This document shows positions 9,108 through 17,196 of a stretch of DNA of 64,000 bases, piece after piece; position 1 is the first letter of the stretch, and the number at the start of each line of letters is the position of its first letter. The notes under the pieces are model-generated. The model did no database searches and was not told the DNA's origin. It was given only the letters and a program-made list of their open reading frames with translations. The position numbers were made by a program, and so were the translations under genes. The stretch spans positions 384,541 through 448,540 of the forward strand of contig JAVYKX010000002.1 of NCBI GenBank assembly GCA_038741495.1, given 5' to 3'. This stretch comes from Thermofilum sp. (GTDB taxonomy: Archaea > Thermoproteota > Thermoprotei > Thermofilales > Thermofilaceae).

Positions 9108-10487
9108 ATGACATTGAAGTACACTATTGATGAGAACGAGATGCCGAGGCAGTGGTACAACATCCTGCCCGACCTGCCCGAGAAGCTACCACCTATGCTG
9201 AACCCTGCGAGCGGCGAGCCGCTGCCGAAAGAAGCCTTGTACAGGCTGTTCCCGAAGTCGCTCGTAGAGCAGGAGTTCTCGGAGGAACGCTTCATTAGCA
9301 TCCCCCCGGAGGTGCTGGACGTCTACCTTCTCTGGAGACCTACGCCGCTCGTGAGGGCGAGGCGGCTGGAGGAGGCGCTCAGAACTCCAGCGAAGATATA
9401 CTTCAAGTTCGAGGGTGTCAGCCCGCCGGGAAGCCACAAGCCCAACACCGCTGTCGCGCAAGCCTACTTCAACGCTAGAGAAGGGGTAGAGCGCCTAACT
9501 ACCGAGACCGGGGCAGGCCAGTGGGGGAGCGCTCTCGCTTTCGCAACCAACCTCTTCGGACTTAAGTGCACAGTGTACATGGTCCGCGCCAGCTACGAGC
9601 AGAAGCCGCTGCGCCGAGTTCTGATGAACCTCTGGGGGGCTGAAGTCATCCCCTCCCCCAGCGAGCGGACCAAGGCTGGCAGGAGCGTCCTGGAGAGCGA
9701 TCCCCGGCACCCGGGCAGCTTAGGCATCGCGATTAGCGAAGCTATCGAGGATGCTCTGACGCACGAGAATACGCGGTACTCGCTGGGCAGCGTCCTGAAC
9801 CACGTGCTACTGCACCAGACGGTTATCGGGCTGGAAGCTGCGCGGCAAATGGAGATCGCGGGCGACTTCCCGGACTACGTGGTGGGCTGCGTCGGGGGCG
9901 GCAGCAACTTCGCAGGCTTAGCTTACCCGTTCTACTACCTGGTGAAGAGCGGGAAAGCGCCCAAGGAGACGCGTTTCGTAGCTGTCGAGCCAACAGCCTG
10001 CCCCTCGATGACCAAGGGTATCTACACCTACGACTTCGGGGACACCGCTAGACTGACGCCGCTCCTCAAGATGTACACTCTAGGCCACGACTACGTCCCG
10101 CCGCCGATTCACGCTGGCGGCCTCCGCTACCACGGGGCGGCACCGTCATTAAGCCTCCTCGTGAAGCACGGCGCGGTGGAGCCTGTCGCGTACAACCAGG
10201 TAGAGGTGCTTGAAGCCGCCGCGCTCTTCGCGAGAACTGAGGGCTTCGTCCCCGCGCCAGAGAGCGCGCACGCGATAAAGGCCGTTGTCGACTTAGCGGT
10301 AGAAGCCAGGAAGAGAGGGGAGGAGAGAGTAATTCTTTTCAACCTGAGCGGCCACGGCCTCCTCGACCTCCAGGCTTACCGGGAGTTCCTCGAGGGCAAG
10401 CTGCCAGCGTACGAGTACCCTAAGGAGAAGGTTGAGGAGAGCATTCTCAGGCTTCAGCAGCTCCTCGCGGGCCGAGTACCGGCTTAA
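9108..10487 (+). CDS. trpB: Tryptophan synthase beta-like protein, TrpB2
   Basis: A 459-residue PLP enzyme of the TrpB2 subgroup, about 50 residues longer than TrpB1. It would convert indole and serine to tryptophan. The PLP lysine is K111 (GSHKPNTA), the catalytic glutamate E133 lies in [10 protein letters not shown], and VGGGSNFAG binds the PLP phosphate. Stand-alone trpB2 without trpA is common in archaea, and its true role (indole salvage or phosphoserine use) is debated. gtgatc just before the ATG matches the anti-SD tail, and a TATA-like gataaatacc lies near 9064. It is divergent from an ACT regulator. Confidence 0.88.
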   Translation: MTLKYTIDENEMPRQWYNILPDLPEKLPPMLNPASGEPLPKEALYRLFPKSLVEQEFSEERFISIPPEVLDVYLLWRPTPLVRARRLEEALRTPAKIYFKFEGVSPPGSHKPNTAVAQAYFNAREGVERLTTETGAGQWGSALAFATNLFGLKCTVYMVRASYEQKPLRRVLMNLWGAEVIPSPSERTKAGRSVLESDPRHPGSLGIAISEAIEDALTHENTRYSLGSVLNHVLLHQTVIGLEAARQMEIAGDFPDYVVGCVGGGSNFAGLAYPFYYLVKSGKAPKETRFVAVEPTACPSMTKGIYTYDFGDTARLTPLLKMYTLGHDYVPPPIHAGGLRYHGAAPSLSLLVKHGAVEPVAYNQVEVLEAAALFARTEGFVPAPESAHAIKAVVDLAVEARKRGEERVILFNLSGHGLLDLQAYREFLEGKLPAYEYPKEKVEESILRLQQLLAGRVPA

Positions 10488-10518
10488 CCTTTTTCTAGCT
10501 TTCTTCCTCTTTCCCCAC

Positions 10519-11496
10519 GTGAAAGAGATCGTTGCAAGCGCTCCAGGCAAGGTTATCCTCTTCGGCGAGCACTTCGTAGTTGAAGGGCAGCCCGCGGTCG
10601 CGGCCGCGATATCCCTTAGGGCTAGAGTGAGCGCGAAGCCTCTCGAAAGCCCTGTAATCCGGGTTACCTCGAAGAACCTCGGCTTGAGCGAAGCCTTCGA
10701 GCTTGGCAAGCTGGAGCCTCGCAGCCCCCTCTACCCCGTAGCCTACGCAGCTTCCCTAGCCCTAAGAGAGGTGGAAGCCGGCGGGGGAGTTGAGCTGCTC
10801 ATAGACTCCGATATAGCTCCTGGAGCCGGCATGGGGTCCTCGGCTGCCGTCGCAGTCGCAGCGGTCGCAGCGGCATCGGCAGCATGGGGGCATGTACTCC
10901 CAAGAGAGCAGGTCTCGAAGCTTGCTTTCGAGGCCGAGAAGATCGTTCACGGTAAGCCGAGCGGGATCGATAACACTATAGCGGCTTACGGCGGCGCTAT
11001 AGCTTACAGGAAGGGGGAAGGCTTCCTAAAGCTGAAAGTGGATTTCTCGCCAGTTGCGCTTGTGCTCGCCGACACAGGGAAGCCGCGCAGGACGGGCGAG
11101 CTCGTGCAGAAGGTTCTCAACTTGAAGGCCGCTTTCCCCCAAGTTCTCGACCCCCTGTACTACGCTGCCGGAAGGCTGGTGGTCGAAGCGGCAAAGATGA
11201 TGGAGAGAGGCGACTTCGAGGCTGTCGGCACGCTGATGAACGTTAACCACGGTCTCCTGCACGCGATCGGGGTCTCCACCCTTGAGATCGAGCAGCTTGT
11301 TTACAGAGCGAGACAGGCGGGAGCCTTGGGGGCAAAGCTCACAGGCGCCGGTGGGGGAGGCTTCATCGTTGCTCTCTGCTGGAGGGAAGCTTTGCAGAGC
11401 GTGGTGCAGGCTCTGAGCGAGCTTAGTCCCCGCGTTCTCACAGTCGGAATCGACACAGAGGGCGTAAAGGTTGAGCGCATACGCGAGAAAAGTTAA
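10519..11496 (+). CDS. mvk: Mevalonate kinase
   Basis: A 325-residue GHMP kinase that phosphorylates mevalonate for isoprenoid lipid synthesis. SAPGKVILFGEHFVV is the N-terminal signature, GAGMGSSAAVAVA the ATP loop, KPSGIDNT carries the catalytic Asp, and KLTGAGGGGF is the C-terminal motif. I set the start at GTG 10519, right before KEIVASAPGK. A longer reading frame from 10432 would overlap trpB2 by more than 50 nt with unrelated sequence. TATA-like cttaaccttttt lies about 30 nt upstream, fitting a leaderless transcript. HMG-CoA reductase of the same pathway lies 13 kb away. Confidence 0.92.
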   Translation: MKEIVASAPGKVILFGEHFVVEGQPAVAAAISLRARVSAKPLESPVIRVTSKNLGLSEAFELGKLEPRSPLYPVAYAASLALREVEAGGGVELLIDSDIAPGAGMGSSAAVAVAAVAAASAAWGHVLPREQVSKLAFEAEKIVHGKPSGIDNTIAAYGGAIAYRKGEGFLKLKVDFSPVALVLADTGKPRRTGELVQKVLNLKAAFPQVLDPLYYAAGRLVVEAAKMMERGDFEAVGTLMNVNHGLLHAIGVSTLEIEQLVYRARQAGALGAKLTGAGGGGFIVALCWREALQSVVQALSELSPRVLTVGIDTEGVKVERIREKS

Positions 11497-11523
11497 TAAG
11501 TGAAGAGGCCGCCATCCCGTAGA

Positions 11524-11630
11524 GCCCCGGTAGCTCAGTCGGTAGAGCAGGAGCGCCGAGAGCGCCGCTCTGGTAACTAGCCCTGCCCGAGAGGCGGAGG
11601 TCCCGGGTTCAATCCCCGGCCGGGGCTCCA
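11524..11630 (+). tRNA. tRNA-Thr(GGT) with two introns
   Basis: The acceptor stem GCCCCGG (11524-11530) pairs perfectly with CCGGGGC (11620-11626), followed by U73 and an encoded CCA. The D arm is GCTC/GAGC and the T arm CCGGG-TTCAATC-CCCGG. The anticodon loop CTGGTAA (11570-11576) gives GGT, with stem CCGCT (11565-11569) against GGCGG (11593-11597) including one U-G pair. This leaves about 15 nt (near 11550-11564) between position 26 and the anticodon stem, and about 16 nt (near 11576-11592) after position 37/38. Removing both gives exactly 76 nt. The second intron sits at the canonical 37/38 site. Exact boundaries are uncertain by 1-2 nt. U73 and G1-C72/C2-G71 fit archaeal tRNA-Thr. Confidence 0.8.
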
Positions 11631-11899
11631 CCACCGGAAAAACTCCCCGTTCCTCAGGGCAGCCGGCTTCTCAAACTCTAACCGCTGAACCGCTCTTTCC
11701 CTCCGGCGGTGGCGGGCAGGCTTCGCTTCCCGGCGCTTCTCAGCTGAAACTAAGGTTCGTGAAGCGAGCTGCCCCACGGGTTTGCAATTTTAGAGGCGCC
11801 AGAGAGAGATATAATAGCTGAACTGGACAGGTTGCAGCGAATTACTTGCGAGTTTTTAATAAAATCGCTTAATAAAGCAACATGCTCAAGTTCTAGCGA
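11631..11899. other. Intergenic region with promoter elements
   Basis: A 269-nt stretch between the tRNA and the dehydrogenase operon. No convincing gene is present. AT-rich elements occur at about 11806-11816 (agatataatag) and 11868-11878 (cttaataaagc). The second is about 26 nt upstream of the ATG at 11900 and probably drives a leaderless operon mRNA. The first could start a longer or separate short transcript. Confidence 0.5.
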
Positions 11900-13309
11900 A
11901 TGAGGATACTCGAACACCCGATCCTGGAGTTCAAGCGTGGCACCCGTGCCGAGTTCCTCTACAATGGCAAGCCTCTTGAGGGGTTCGAGGGCGAGTCGCT
12001 AGCAGCCGCGCTGTGGGCCAGCGGCGTCAGGAGCTTTAAGGAGGAGGAGTGGGGGCCGGTCAGCCCCTTCTGCATGATCGGTCACTGCGCCAAATGCACT
12101 GTCAGGGTGGACGGGAAAAAAGTTCGCGCATGCCTCGAACCAGTGAAGCACGGTGTATCCGTTGAGAGCGTTAATGAACCCATGCCGGAGCTGGGGCCCC
12201 CGCCTGAGTCCCGGCGTGAAGCGATCGAGGTAGACCTCATGGTCGTTGGGAGCGGCCCTGCAGGGCTCTCGGCAGCGATAGCCGCAGCGGAAAGCGGGCT
12301 TGAGGTGCATGTTTTCGAGAGGCATTTCCGCCTCGGCGGACAGCTGGTAAAGCAGACCCACAAGTTCTTCGGGTCCGGAGAGCTCTTCGGCGGCCTCCGA
12401 GGCTTCCAGATCGCGGAGAAGCTTCTCGCTAGGGCTAGAGAGCTCGGCGTCAAGCTCCACGCCTCAGCCCCCGTCCTCGGGTGGTTCCGGGGCGGCATCT
12501 TCGCCGTCCGCGAGGGCGACAACCTGCTCGTAGTTAGGCCCAAGGCTGTCGTGGTCTCCACGGGAGCGGTGGAACGGCTCCTCGTCTTCCCCGGTAACCA
12601 CCTGCCCGGCGTTATGGGTGCGGGCGCGGCCCAGACGCTTATGAACGAGTACGGGGTAAAGCCGGGAGAGAGGGCGGTGGTCGTAGGAGCCGGAAACGTG
12701 GGGCTCATCGTGAGCTACCAGCTTCTGCAGGCTGGCGTAGACGTGCTAGCGATCGTCGAGGCCATGCCGGAGATCGGCGGCTGGCTCGTCCACGCGGCGA
12801 AGCTGCGGCGGCTGGGGATCCCGATCTTAACAAGGCACACGGTAGTCCAGGCGGAGGGCAGAGGCCGCGTGGAGAGAGTTGTCGCCGCCCAGGTTGACGA
12901 GCGGTGGCAGCCGATCCCAGGCACCGAGAAAGTATTCGAGGCGGACCTCCTCCTGCTCTCCGTCGGCCTCACCCCAGAGGCGAGGCTCCTCGCGGAGATG
13001 GGCGCGAAGATGGTCTGGAACCCCGAGCTGGGAGGCTACGTGCCCTTCCGGGACGAGAACATGGAGACCAGCATCCCCGGCGTCTACATCGCGGGCGATG
13101 CCGGCGGCATCGAGGAAGCAACGACAGCGATCCTGACAGGGAGGATCGCAGGCTACTCGGCCGCCCTGCGCTTGCTGGGGCCGAGGCCAGATCTACTGGA
13201 GAAGAGGGAGGAGGCAGCTAGGCTGCTGCGCGAGGTGAGGCGCACACCGTTCTCCGCGAAAGTTATCCGAGGCCTCGAGAGGGTGATAATACGTGGAGTG
13301 GAGGCGTAG
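11900..13309 (+). CDS. Dye-linked proline dehydrogenase-like alpha subunit
   Basis: A 469-residue flavoprotein with an N-terminal [2Fe-2S] segment (C58, C63, C66, C78: CMIGHCAKC then AC) fused to a pyridine-nucleotide-disulfide-type FAD domain (VVGSGPAGLSAA near 114-125). It has a second Rossmann motif VVVGAGNVGL and the C-terminal FAD contact GVYIAGDAGG. The build matches the alpha subunit of archaeal four-subunit L-proline dehydrogenase (PDH1), and equally HcnA/HcnB- or sarcosine-oxidase-type complexes. The following three genes supply the remaining subunits, with overlapping ends (17 nt with the next). The substrate is inferred, not proved; hydroxyproline or another amino acid remains possible. 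Confidence 0.8.
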   Translation: MRILEHPILEFKRGTRAEFLYNGKPLEGFEGESLAAALWASGVRSFKEEEWGPVSPFCMIGHCAKCTVRVDGKKVRACLEPVKHGVSVESVNEPMPELGPPPESRREAIEVDLMVVGSGPAGLSAAIAAAESGLEVHVFERHFRLGGQLVKQTHKFFGSGELFGGLRGFQIAEKLLARARELGVKLHASAPVLGWFRGGIFAVREGDNLLVVRPKAVVVSTGAVERLLVFPGNHLPGVMGAGAAQTLMNEYGVKPGERAVVVGAGNVGLIVSYQLLQAGVDVLAIVEAMPEIGGWLVHAAKLRRLGIPILTRHTVVQAEGRGRVERVVAAQVDERWQPIPGTEKVFEADLLLLSVGLTPEARLLAEMGAKMVWNPELGGYVPFRDENMETSIPGVYIAGDAGGIEEATTAILTGRIAGYSAALRLLGPRPDLLEKREEAARLLREVRRTPFSAKVIRGLERVIIRGVEA

Positions 13310-13769
13310 AGGCTACTTGAGCCTGGAAGAGCTCCGGTCGAGCGGCTTCCTGCCTCCAGCAGATAGAGTGCTAAGGGGCCCCGTCGCAGTCACCGAGTGC
13401 ATCGAAGAGATACCTTGCAACGTCTGCACGACTGCCTGCAACTTCGCCGCTATCACCACCGAGGGCTTGAGGGGGAAGCCGAAGGTCGACTGGGACCGGT
13501 GCACGGGCTGCGGGATGTGTGTGGGTGTGTGCCCCGGGCAGGCAATGTTCGTGGTGAGCTTAGCAGGCGGGGAGGGGCGGGTGACCCTGCCCTACGAGTT
13601 TCTCCCGAAGCTGCGCCCAGGAGCGAGGGTGAAGCTTCTGAACAGGGAGGGGGAGCGCGTGGGCGAAGGCCTCGTCGAGAGGGTGTTTGAGGTGAATAAG
13701 ACTCAAGTTGTAACCGTTAAAGTTCCGCCGGAGCTCGTGTGGGAGGTGAGAGCCGTATGGCCGGTCTGA
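13293..13769 (+). CDS. Ferredoxin-like subunit of amino-acid dehydrogenase
   Basis: A 158-residue iron-sulfur protein. Two cysteine groups are visible: CIEEIPCNVCTTAC (residues about 36-49) and CTGCGMCVGVCPG (about 69-81). Together they look like a two-cluster ferredoxin domain, followed by a beta-rich C-terminal domain of about 60 residues (LRPGARVKLLN...). It would carry electrons from the flavin subunits to an acceptor. The GTG start lies 17 nt inside the alpha-subunit gene, so the two are translationally coupled. The size (about 17 kDa) fits the small ferredoxin subunit of archaeal PDH1. Confidence 0.78.
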   Translation: MEWRRRGYLSLEELRSSGFLPPADRVLRGPVAVTECIEEIPCNVCTTACNFAAITTEGLRGKPKVDWDRCTGCGMCVGVCPGQAMFVVSLAGGEGRVTLPYEFLPKLRPGARVKLLNREGERVGEGLVERVFEVNKTQVVTVKVPPELVWEVRAVWPV

Positions 13770-14035
13770 AAGCAATGCTGTGCATGTGCGAGGGTGTAAC
13801 TCTCGAAGACGTTGACAGGGCGATCGAGGAGGGCTTCGCAGACGTCGAGTCGATAAAGAGGAGGCTCAGGATCGGCATGGGCACCTGCCAGGGCCGCTAC
13901 TGCGTTCCGATCCTCATCGCCTACCTGAGCCGTAAGCTTGGCGTGCCCCCCGAGAAGCTCGCGCCCCCGCTGGTGAGACCACCCCTCGAAATGGCTCCTG
14001 CCTACATCTTCACAGGTGGCGACCATGAGGGCTGA
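13757..14035 (+). CDS. BFD-like [2Fe-2S] subunit
   Basis: A 92-residue protein with the BFD-like (2Fe-2S) pattern CMCEGVT near the N-terminus and GTCQGRYC about 35 residues later. The fold is found in NifU/HcnA-type dehydrogenases. The ATG at 13757 is preceded by a perfect ggaggtga ribosome site inside the upstream gene, which decides against the earlier GTG 13739. It overlaps the preceding gene by 13 nt and the following gene by 11 nt. It is the smallest subunit of the inferred four-subunit complex. Confidence 0.8.
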   Translation: MAGLKAMLCMCEGVTLEDVDRAIEEGFADVESIKRRLRIGMGTCQGRYCVPILIAYLSRKLGVPPEKLAPPLVRPPLEMAPAYIFTGGDHEG

Positions 14036-15155
14036 GGTAGTGGTCGTGGGCGGCGGGATCACCGGGGTCTCAGCGGCGTACTTCCTGGCGAGGGAAGGGG
14101 CGCGGAGCATCATCGTCTACGAGAAAAACTACATCGGCTCCGGCTCGACCTTCAAGTGCGCGGGCGGTATAAGGGCGAGCTTCACGAGCCAGGAGCACAT
14201 CGTTCTGATGAAAAGGAGCATCGAGCTCTGGGGTGAGCTGGCGAGAGAGCTCGGCGTGAAGTACCTTCGCAGCGGCTACCTTTGGCTCGCGTCCAGGGAG
14301 AGGGATCTCGAGAGGTTGAAGAGCTACTCGGCGATTCACAACAGCTTCGGGGTTCCCACCAGAGTTGTGGGGCCCGATTTCCTCTCGAAGGTCGCACCCT
14401 ACGTGGACTCCTCGAGGCTCGCTGGAGCGCTCTTCGACCCGCTGGCCGGGAAAGCCTGTCCCTTCGACGCGACCCAGAAGCTGTACTCCGTTTCGAGGAG
14501 GATGGGCGTCGATTACCGCTTCGAGGAGGTGACCGGCCTACTCGCGGAGGGAGGTTCCGTGAGAGGGGTGCGCACGCGCACGGGAGACGTTCACGCGGAG
14601 CATGTGGTCGTGGCTGCGGGCGTCTGGTCCAAGCCGCTGCTCGAAAAAGCGGGTGTCGACCTCCCCCTGGCTCCGGAGCCTCACCACGCCGTCATCACGG
14701 AGGAGTTCGGTAGGCTGTTCGACCCCCTCATCATCGACGTGGAGACGGGCGCTTACGCCGTGCAGACGTTCGAGGGACATGTCCTGATGGGTGTGGAGGT
14801 CCCGGAGGAACACTTGTGGGAGCCCACACCCAGGCTCGACTTTCTCGAGAAGGTGGTCAGGGTCTGGTCTAGGTGGCTGCCCTGGCTGCCTCGCGCGAAC
14901 TTGATCAGGTACTGGGTCGGTCACTACGAGGTTACTCCAGACCACCACCCGGTGCTGGGCCCGGTAAGCGGCGTTGAAGGGCTCTACGTGGCTACAGGCT
15001 TCAGCGGGCACGGCTTTATGATGGGGCCTGTCGTCGGCGAAGAGCTTGCAAGCTGGGTTCTGAAGGGGCACTCGAGGACACGGGAGGCCCGGAACCTCAC
15101 GGTCGACAGGTTCAGGGAGGGCCGGCTCATAAAGGAGCTGGCAGTCATCGGCTAG
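14025..15155 (+). CDS. DAO-family FAD subunit (proline dehydrogenase-like beta)
   Basis: A 376-residue D-amino-acid-oxidase-family flavoprotein. VVVVGGGITGVSAAYFL is the FAD-binding dinucleotide motif, VAAGVWSKPLL the conserved middle motif, and GLYVATGFSGHGFMMGP the C-terminal substrate/FAD region. It is the likely catalytic subunit oxidising a secondary amine such as L-proline. I chose ATG 14025 because aggtgg lies 6 nt upstream; an in-frame GTG at 14016 is the alternative. The gene ends the four-gene cluster. Gene sizes (469, 158, 92, 376) match the alpha, gamma, delta and beta subunits of Thermococcales PDH1, though that assignment is by family knowledge. Confidence 0.83.
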   Translation: MRAEVVVVGGGITGVSAAYFLAREGARSIIVYEKNYIGSGSTFKCAGGIRASFTSQEHIVLMKRSIELWGELARELGVKYLRSGYLWLASRERDLERLKSYSAIHNSFGVPTRVVGPDFLSKVAPYVDSSRLAGALFDPLAGKACPFDATQKLYSVSRRMGVDYRFEEVTGLLAEGGSVRGVRTRTGDVHAEHVVVAAGVWSKPLLEKAGVDLPLAPEPHHAVITEEFGRLFDPLIIDVETGAYAVQTFEGHVLMGVEVPEEHLWEPTPRLDFLEKVVRVWSRWLPWLPRANLIRYWVGHYEVTPDHHPVLGPVSGVEGLYVATGFSGHGFMMGPVVGEELASWVLKGHSRTREARNLTVDRFREGRLIKELAVIG

Positions 15156-15186
15156 CTTTTTAACGAGACGTCAACCTAGCAGGCGG

Positions 15187-16134
15187 ATGCAGGACTCTCT
15201 AGTTAACCTGCTAATCATACTTAGAGCTAAGCTGGAGGGGCGCCGGCTAGGGCTAGCGGACGCAGGCGACCCAGACGGCGTTGTAAGCGCAGCGCTGTTC
15301 AAGAGAAAGTACCCGGATGCCGCTATCGTCCTCGCGCACCCTTCAAGCGTGCAGAAGGGGATGCTTTACCGCGCAGTGAGGTGGGACTTCGTCGCAGACC
15401 TCCCCTGCCCCGGCAGGGTTAGGGTTTACGCCGACCACCACGAGACGAATACTCCCTGCGGCGAGGTGAATTTCCACGACCCGCAAGCTCCAGCTGCCGC
15501 GCTTCTCGCGCTTCAAGCTCTCGGGTTGGAGGGCGACCCCGTAGCTAGGCGGCTAGCGGAGCTGGCGGTGGAAACCGATACCGCGAACATAGTTTCAGCG
15601 GAGGCGGAGGCTCTGGAGGCTTCAGTGAAGGGGGCGAAGCACACCGAGAAGCTGAGGCTAGTCGAGAAGCTCTCGGAGAAGGGTGTGGAGGCCTTGAAGG
15701 AGGATCCGGCGCTGAGAAGCTCGCAGCGTTTCTCCGTGAGGAAGAGGAGGACGGAGGAGTTCGCATACCGGCTTGACTCCCAGCAGGTGGTGATAGCTTT
15801 CTTCAGAAGAGACATAGGCCTCTCGTACAGGTACCTCACGATCCTCCTGGAGAGAAGGGGGGCGCGGCTCGTCGCCTTAGTAGTCCCGCGGGGGCTGTTC
15901 ACGTACCGGGTTTATCTCGGGGCTCAGCGAGGCTCGGGCTACGACGTCTCGATCCTTGCAAAGATGCTCGGCGGCGGAGGGCACTCCTATGCTGCCGGAG
16001 CCCTCGTCCACGCGCTCACACCCAAAAGAGCCTGGAGCAGGCTGCTCTCCACAGCTAAGGAGCTGTACAAGCTCGACAGCGTGAAGGCATTCGTGGTGGA
16101 AAGCGAACTGGAAGTGAGGGAAGTGGATGTCTAG
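15187..16134 (+). CDS. DHH-family phosphoesterase
   Basis: A 315-residue protein with DAGDPDGVVSAALF (first metal site), ADHHETN (DHH motif) and LGGGGHSYAAGA (DHHA1 loop), so it is a RecJ/nanoRNase-like phosphodiesterase. A bend in the first motif (DAGDPDG instead of DxDG) separates it from the paralogue at 7501-8502. ATG 15187 follows agcaggcgg, and a TATA-like ctttttaac lies about 28 nt upstream of it. It is a single gene; the downstream acetyltransferases are on the other strand. Confidence 0.8.
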   Translation: MQDSLVNLLIILRAKLEGRRLGLADAGDPDGVVSAALFKRKYPDAAIVLAHPSSVQKGMLYRAVRWDFVADLPCPGRVRVYADHHETNTPCGEVNFHDPQAPAAALLALQALGLEGDPVARRLAELAVETDTANIVSAEAEALEASVKGAKHTEKLRLVEKLSEKGVEALKEDPALRSSQRFSVRKRRTEEFAYRLDSQQVVIAFFRRDIGLSYRYLTILLERRGARLVALVVPRGLFTYRVYLGAQRGSGYDVSILAKMLGGGGHSYAAGALVHALTPKRAWSRLLSTAKELYKLDSVKAFVVESELEVREVDV

Positions 16135-16207
16135 CTCTGCTGAAGCACTACCCCTCGCAGCCGCAGCTTTCGCCGCTGGCGGAGCCGCTAAACCTCCGGT
16201 ACGCTAG

Positions 16208-16660
16208 TCAGATTTCCTTCCTCATGATTATGGCGTCTGTCCCGTCCAGGTAGAATCTCTTCCTGATGCCCACGGGGCTAAACCCCAGGCTCTTCCAGAA
16301 GCTTATACCGGCCTCGTTCGCTATGCTTACCTCCAGCACGACGCTTTTGACGCCACGCTCTCGAAGCATGCGGAAAGTTTCCTCCATGAGCGCCCTCCCC
16401 ACCCCCTTCTTCCTGAACTGAGGGTCCACCGCTATCGAGTGCACGTGCCCAACAGAATCACCTCCGCTACCCTCTACGCAAGTGACGGAGTAACCGATTA
16501 CGCTGCCGCTCAGCTCCGCCACGAGGAACAGATCGCCGCAGGAGCGGTAAAGGTAGAGAAAAGTCAGCCTATCGTAGGCGTCAACTCCGAACGACTTCTC
16601 TTCGATCTCTAAAACGCGCTTAAGGTCTTTCAGCCGGAAGCGCCTAATTGTCGGTTCCAC
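16208..16660 (-). CDS. RimI/Ard1-type N-acetyltransferase
   Basis: A 150-residue GNAT acetyltransferase. The acetyl-CoA motif is RKKGVGRALM, preceded by the VHSIAVDPQF strand, and it ends with the typical NEAGISFWKSLGF and RFYLDGTDAIIM region. This matches archaeal Ard1/RimI enzymes that acetylate protein N-termini (established for the family). It has no signal or membrane segment. It sits tandem with a second GNAT gene 36 nt upstream on the same strand. Confidence 0.82.
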   Translation of the reverse strand: MEPTIRRFRLKDLKRVLEIEEKSFGVDAYDRLTFLYLYRSCGDLFLVAELSGSVIGYSVTCVEGSGGDSVGHVHSIAVDPQFRKKGVGRALMEETFRMLRERGVKSVVLEVSIANEAGISFWKSLGFSPVGIRKRFYLDGTDAIIMRKEI

Positions 16661-16696
16661 GCTTTCTGCCCCTTCTCCTTCCGCACCGATATATCT

Positions 16697-17194
16697 TCAC
16701 CGCGCGCCGGCAGTGCCCCGGAGGCGTTTAAGCATCACTACGTCGTCTTCGTAGGCATAGAGGGGAGCCTCCAGCTTCTCGAAGACCTTGGAGCCGCGCC
16801 AGTGCAGCTCATAGCCCAAGGACCTGAAGAGAGCTAGGGATGCTTCGTTATCGCTCCTAGTGCTTGCAGCGGCATACGCGCAACCCTCTTCAGCGAAGAA
16901 CCTCTCAGCAGCTTCAAGGAGCTTCCTGCCCACCCCTCTCCCGCGGAAACCTTTCTCCACGGCGATGAAGGAGACCACCCCCACCTTACCGTACTCTTTC
17001 ACCTCCGTAGTGTAGAGTTCAGCAGCCCCGACCACCCTGCCCCCCACCTCGGCGACGAGGAGCTTCAGCACGTCGAGGAGGCGGAGGCTCCAGTACCTCC
17101 AGCTCCCCGTGAAGGACTCTGCGAAAATTCTCGCAGCATGCTGCTTATCCTCCTCTCGAGCCTCGCGGACCACTACTTCTTCCCGGCCTGTCAT
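16697..17194 (-). CDS. GNAT family N-acetyltransferase
   Basis: A 165-residue GNAT protein with the acetyl-CoA loop RGRGVGRKLLEAAE and C-terminal NEASLALFRSLGYELHWRG. The acceptor is unknown. It lies 2 nt downstream of the M28 peptidase stop and upstream of the RimI-like gene, so the three genes probably form one transcript. The N-terminal segment (VREAREEDKQHAARI) is the usual first helix of the fold. Confidence 0.78.
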   Translation of the reverse strand: MTGREEVVVREAREEDKQHAARIFAESFTGSWRYWSLRLLDVLKLLVAEVGGRVVGAAELYTTEVKEYGKVGVVSFIAVEKGFRGRGVGRKLLEAAERFFAEEGCAYAAASTRSDNEASLALFRSLGYELHWRGSKVFEKLEAPLYAYEDDVVMLKRLRGTAGAR

Positions 17195-17196
17195 GG

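Noticed and set aside
11577-11777. Minus-strand 66-codon frame after tRNA-Thr
   Set aside because: Its C-terminal part is simply the reverse of the tRNA gene; the rest lacks any coding evidence.
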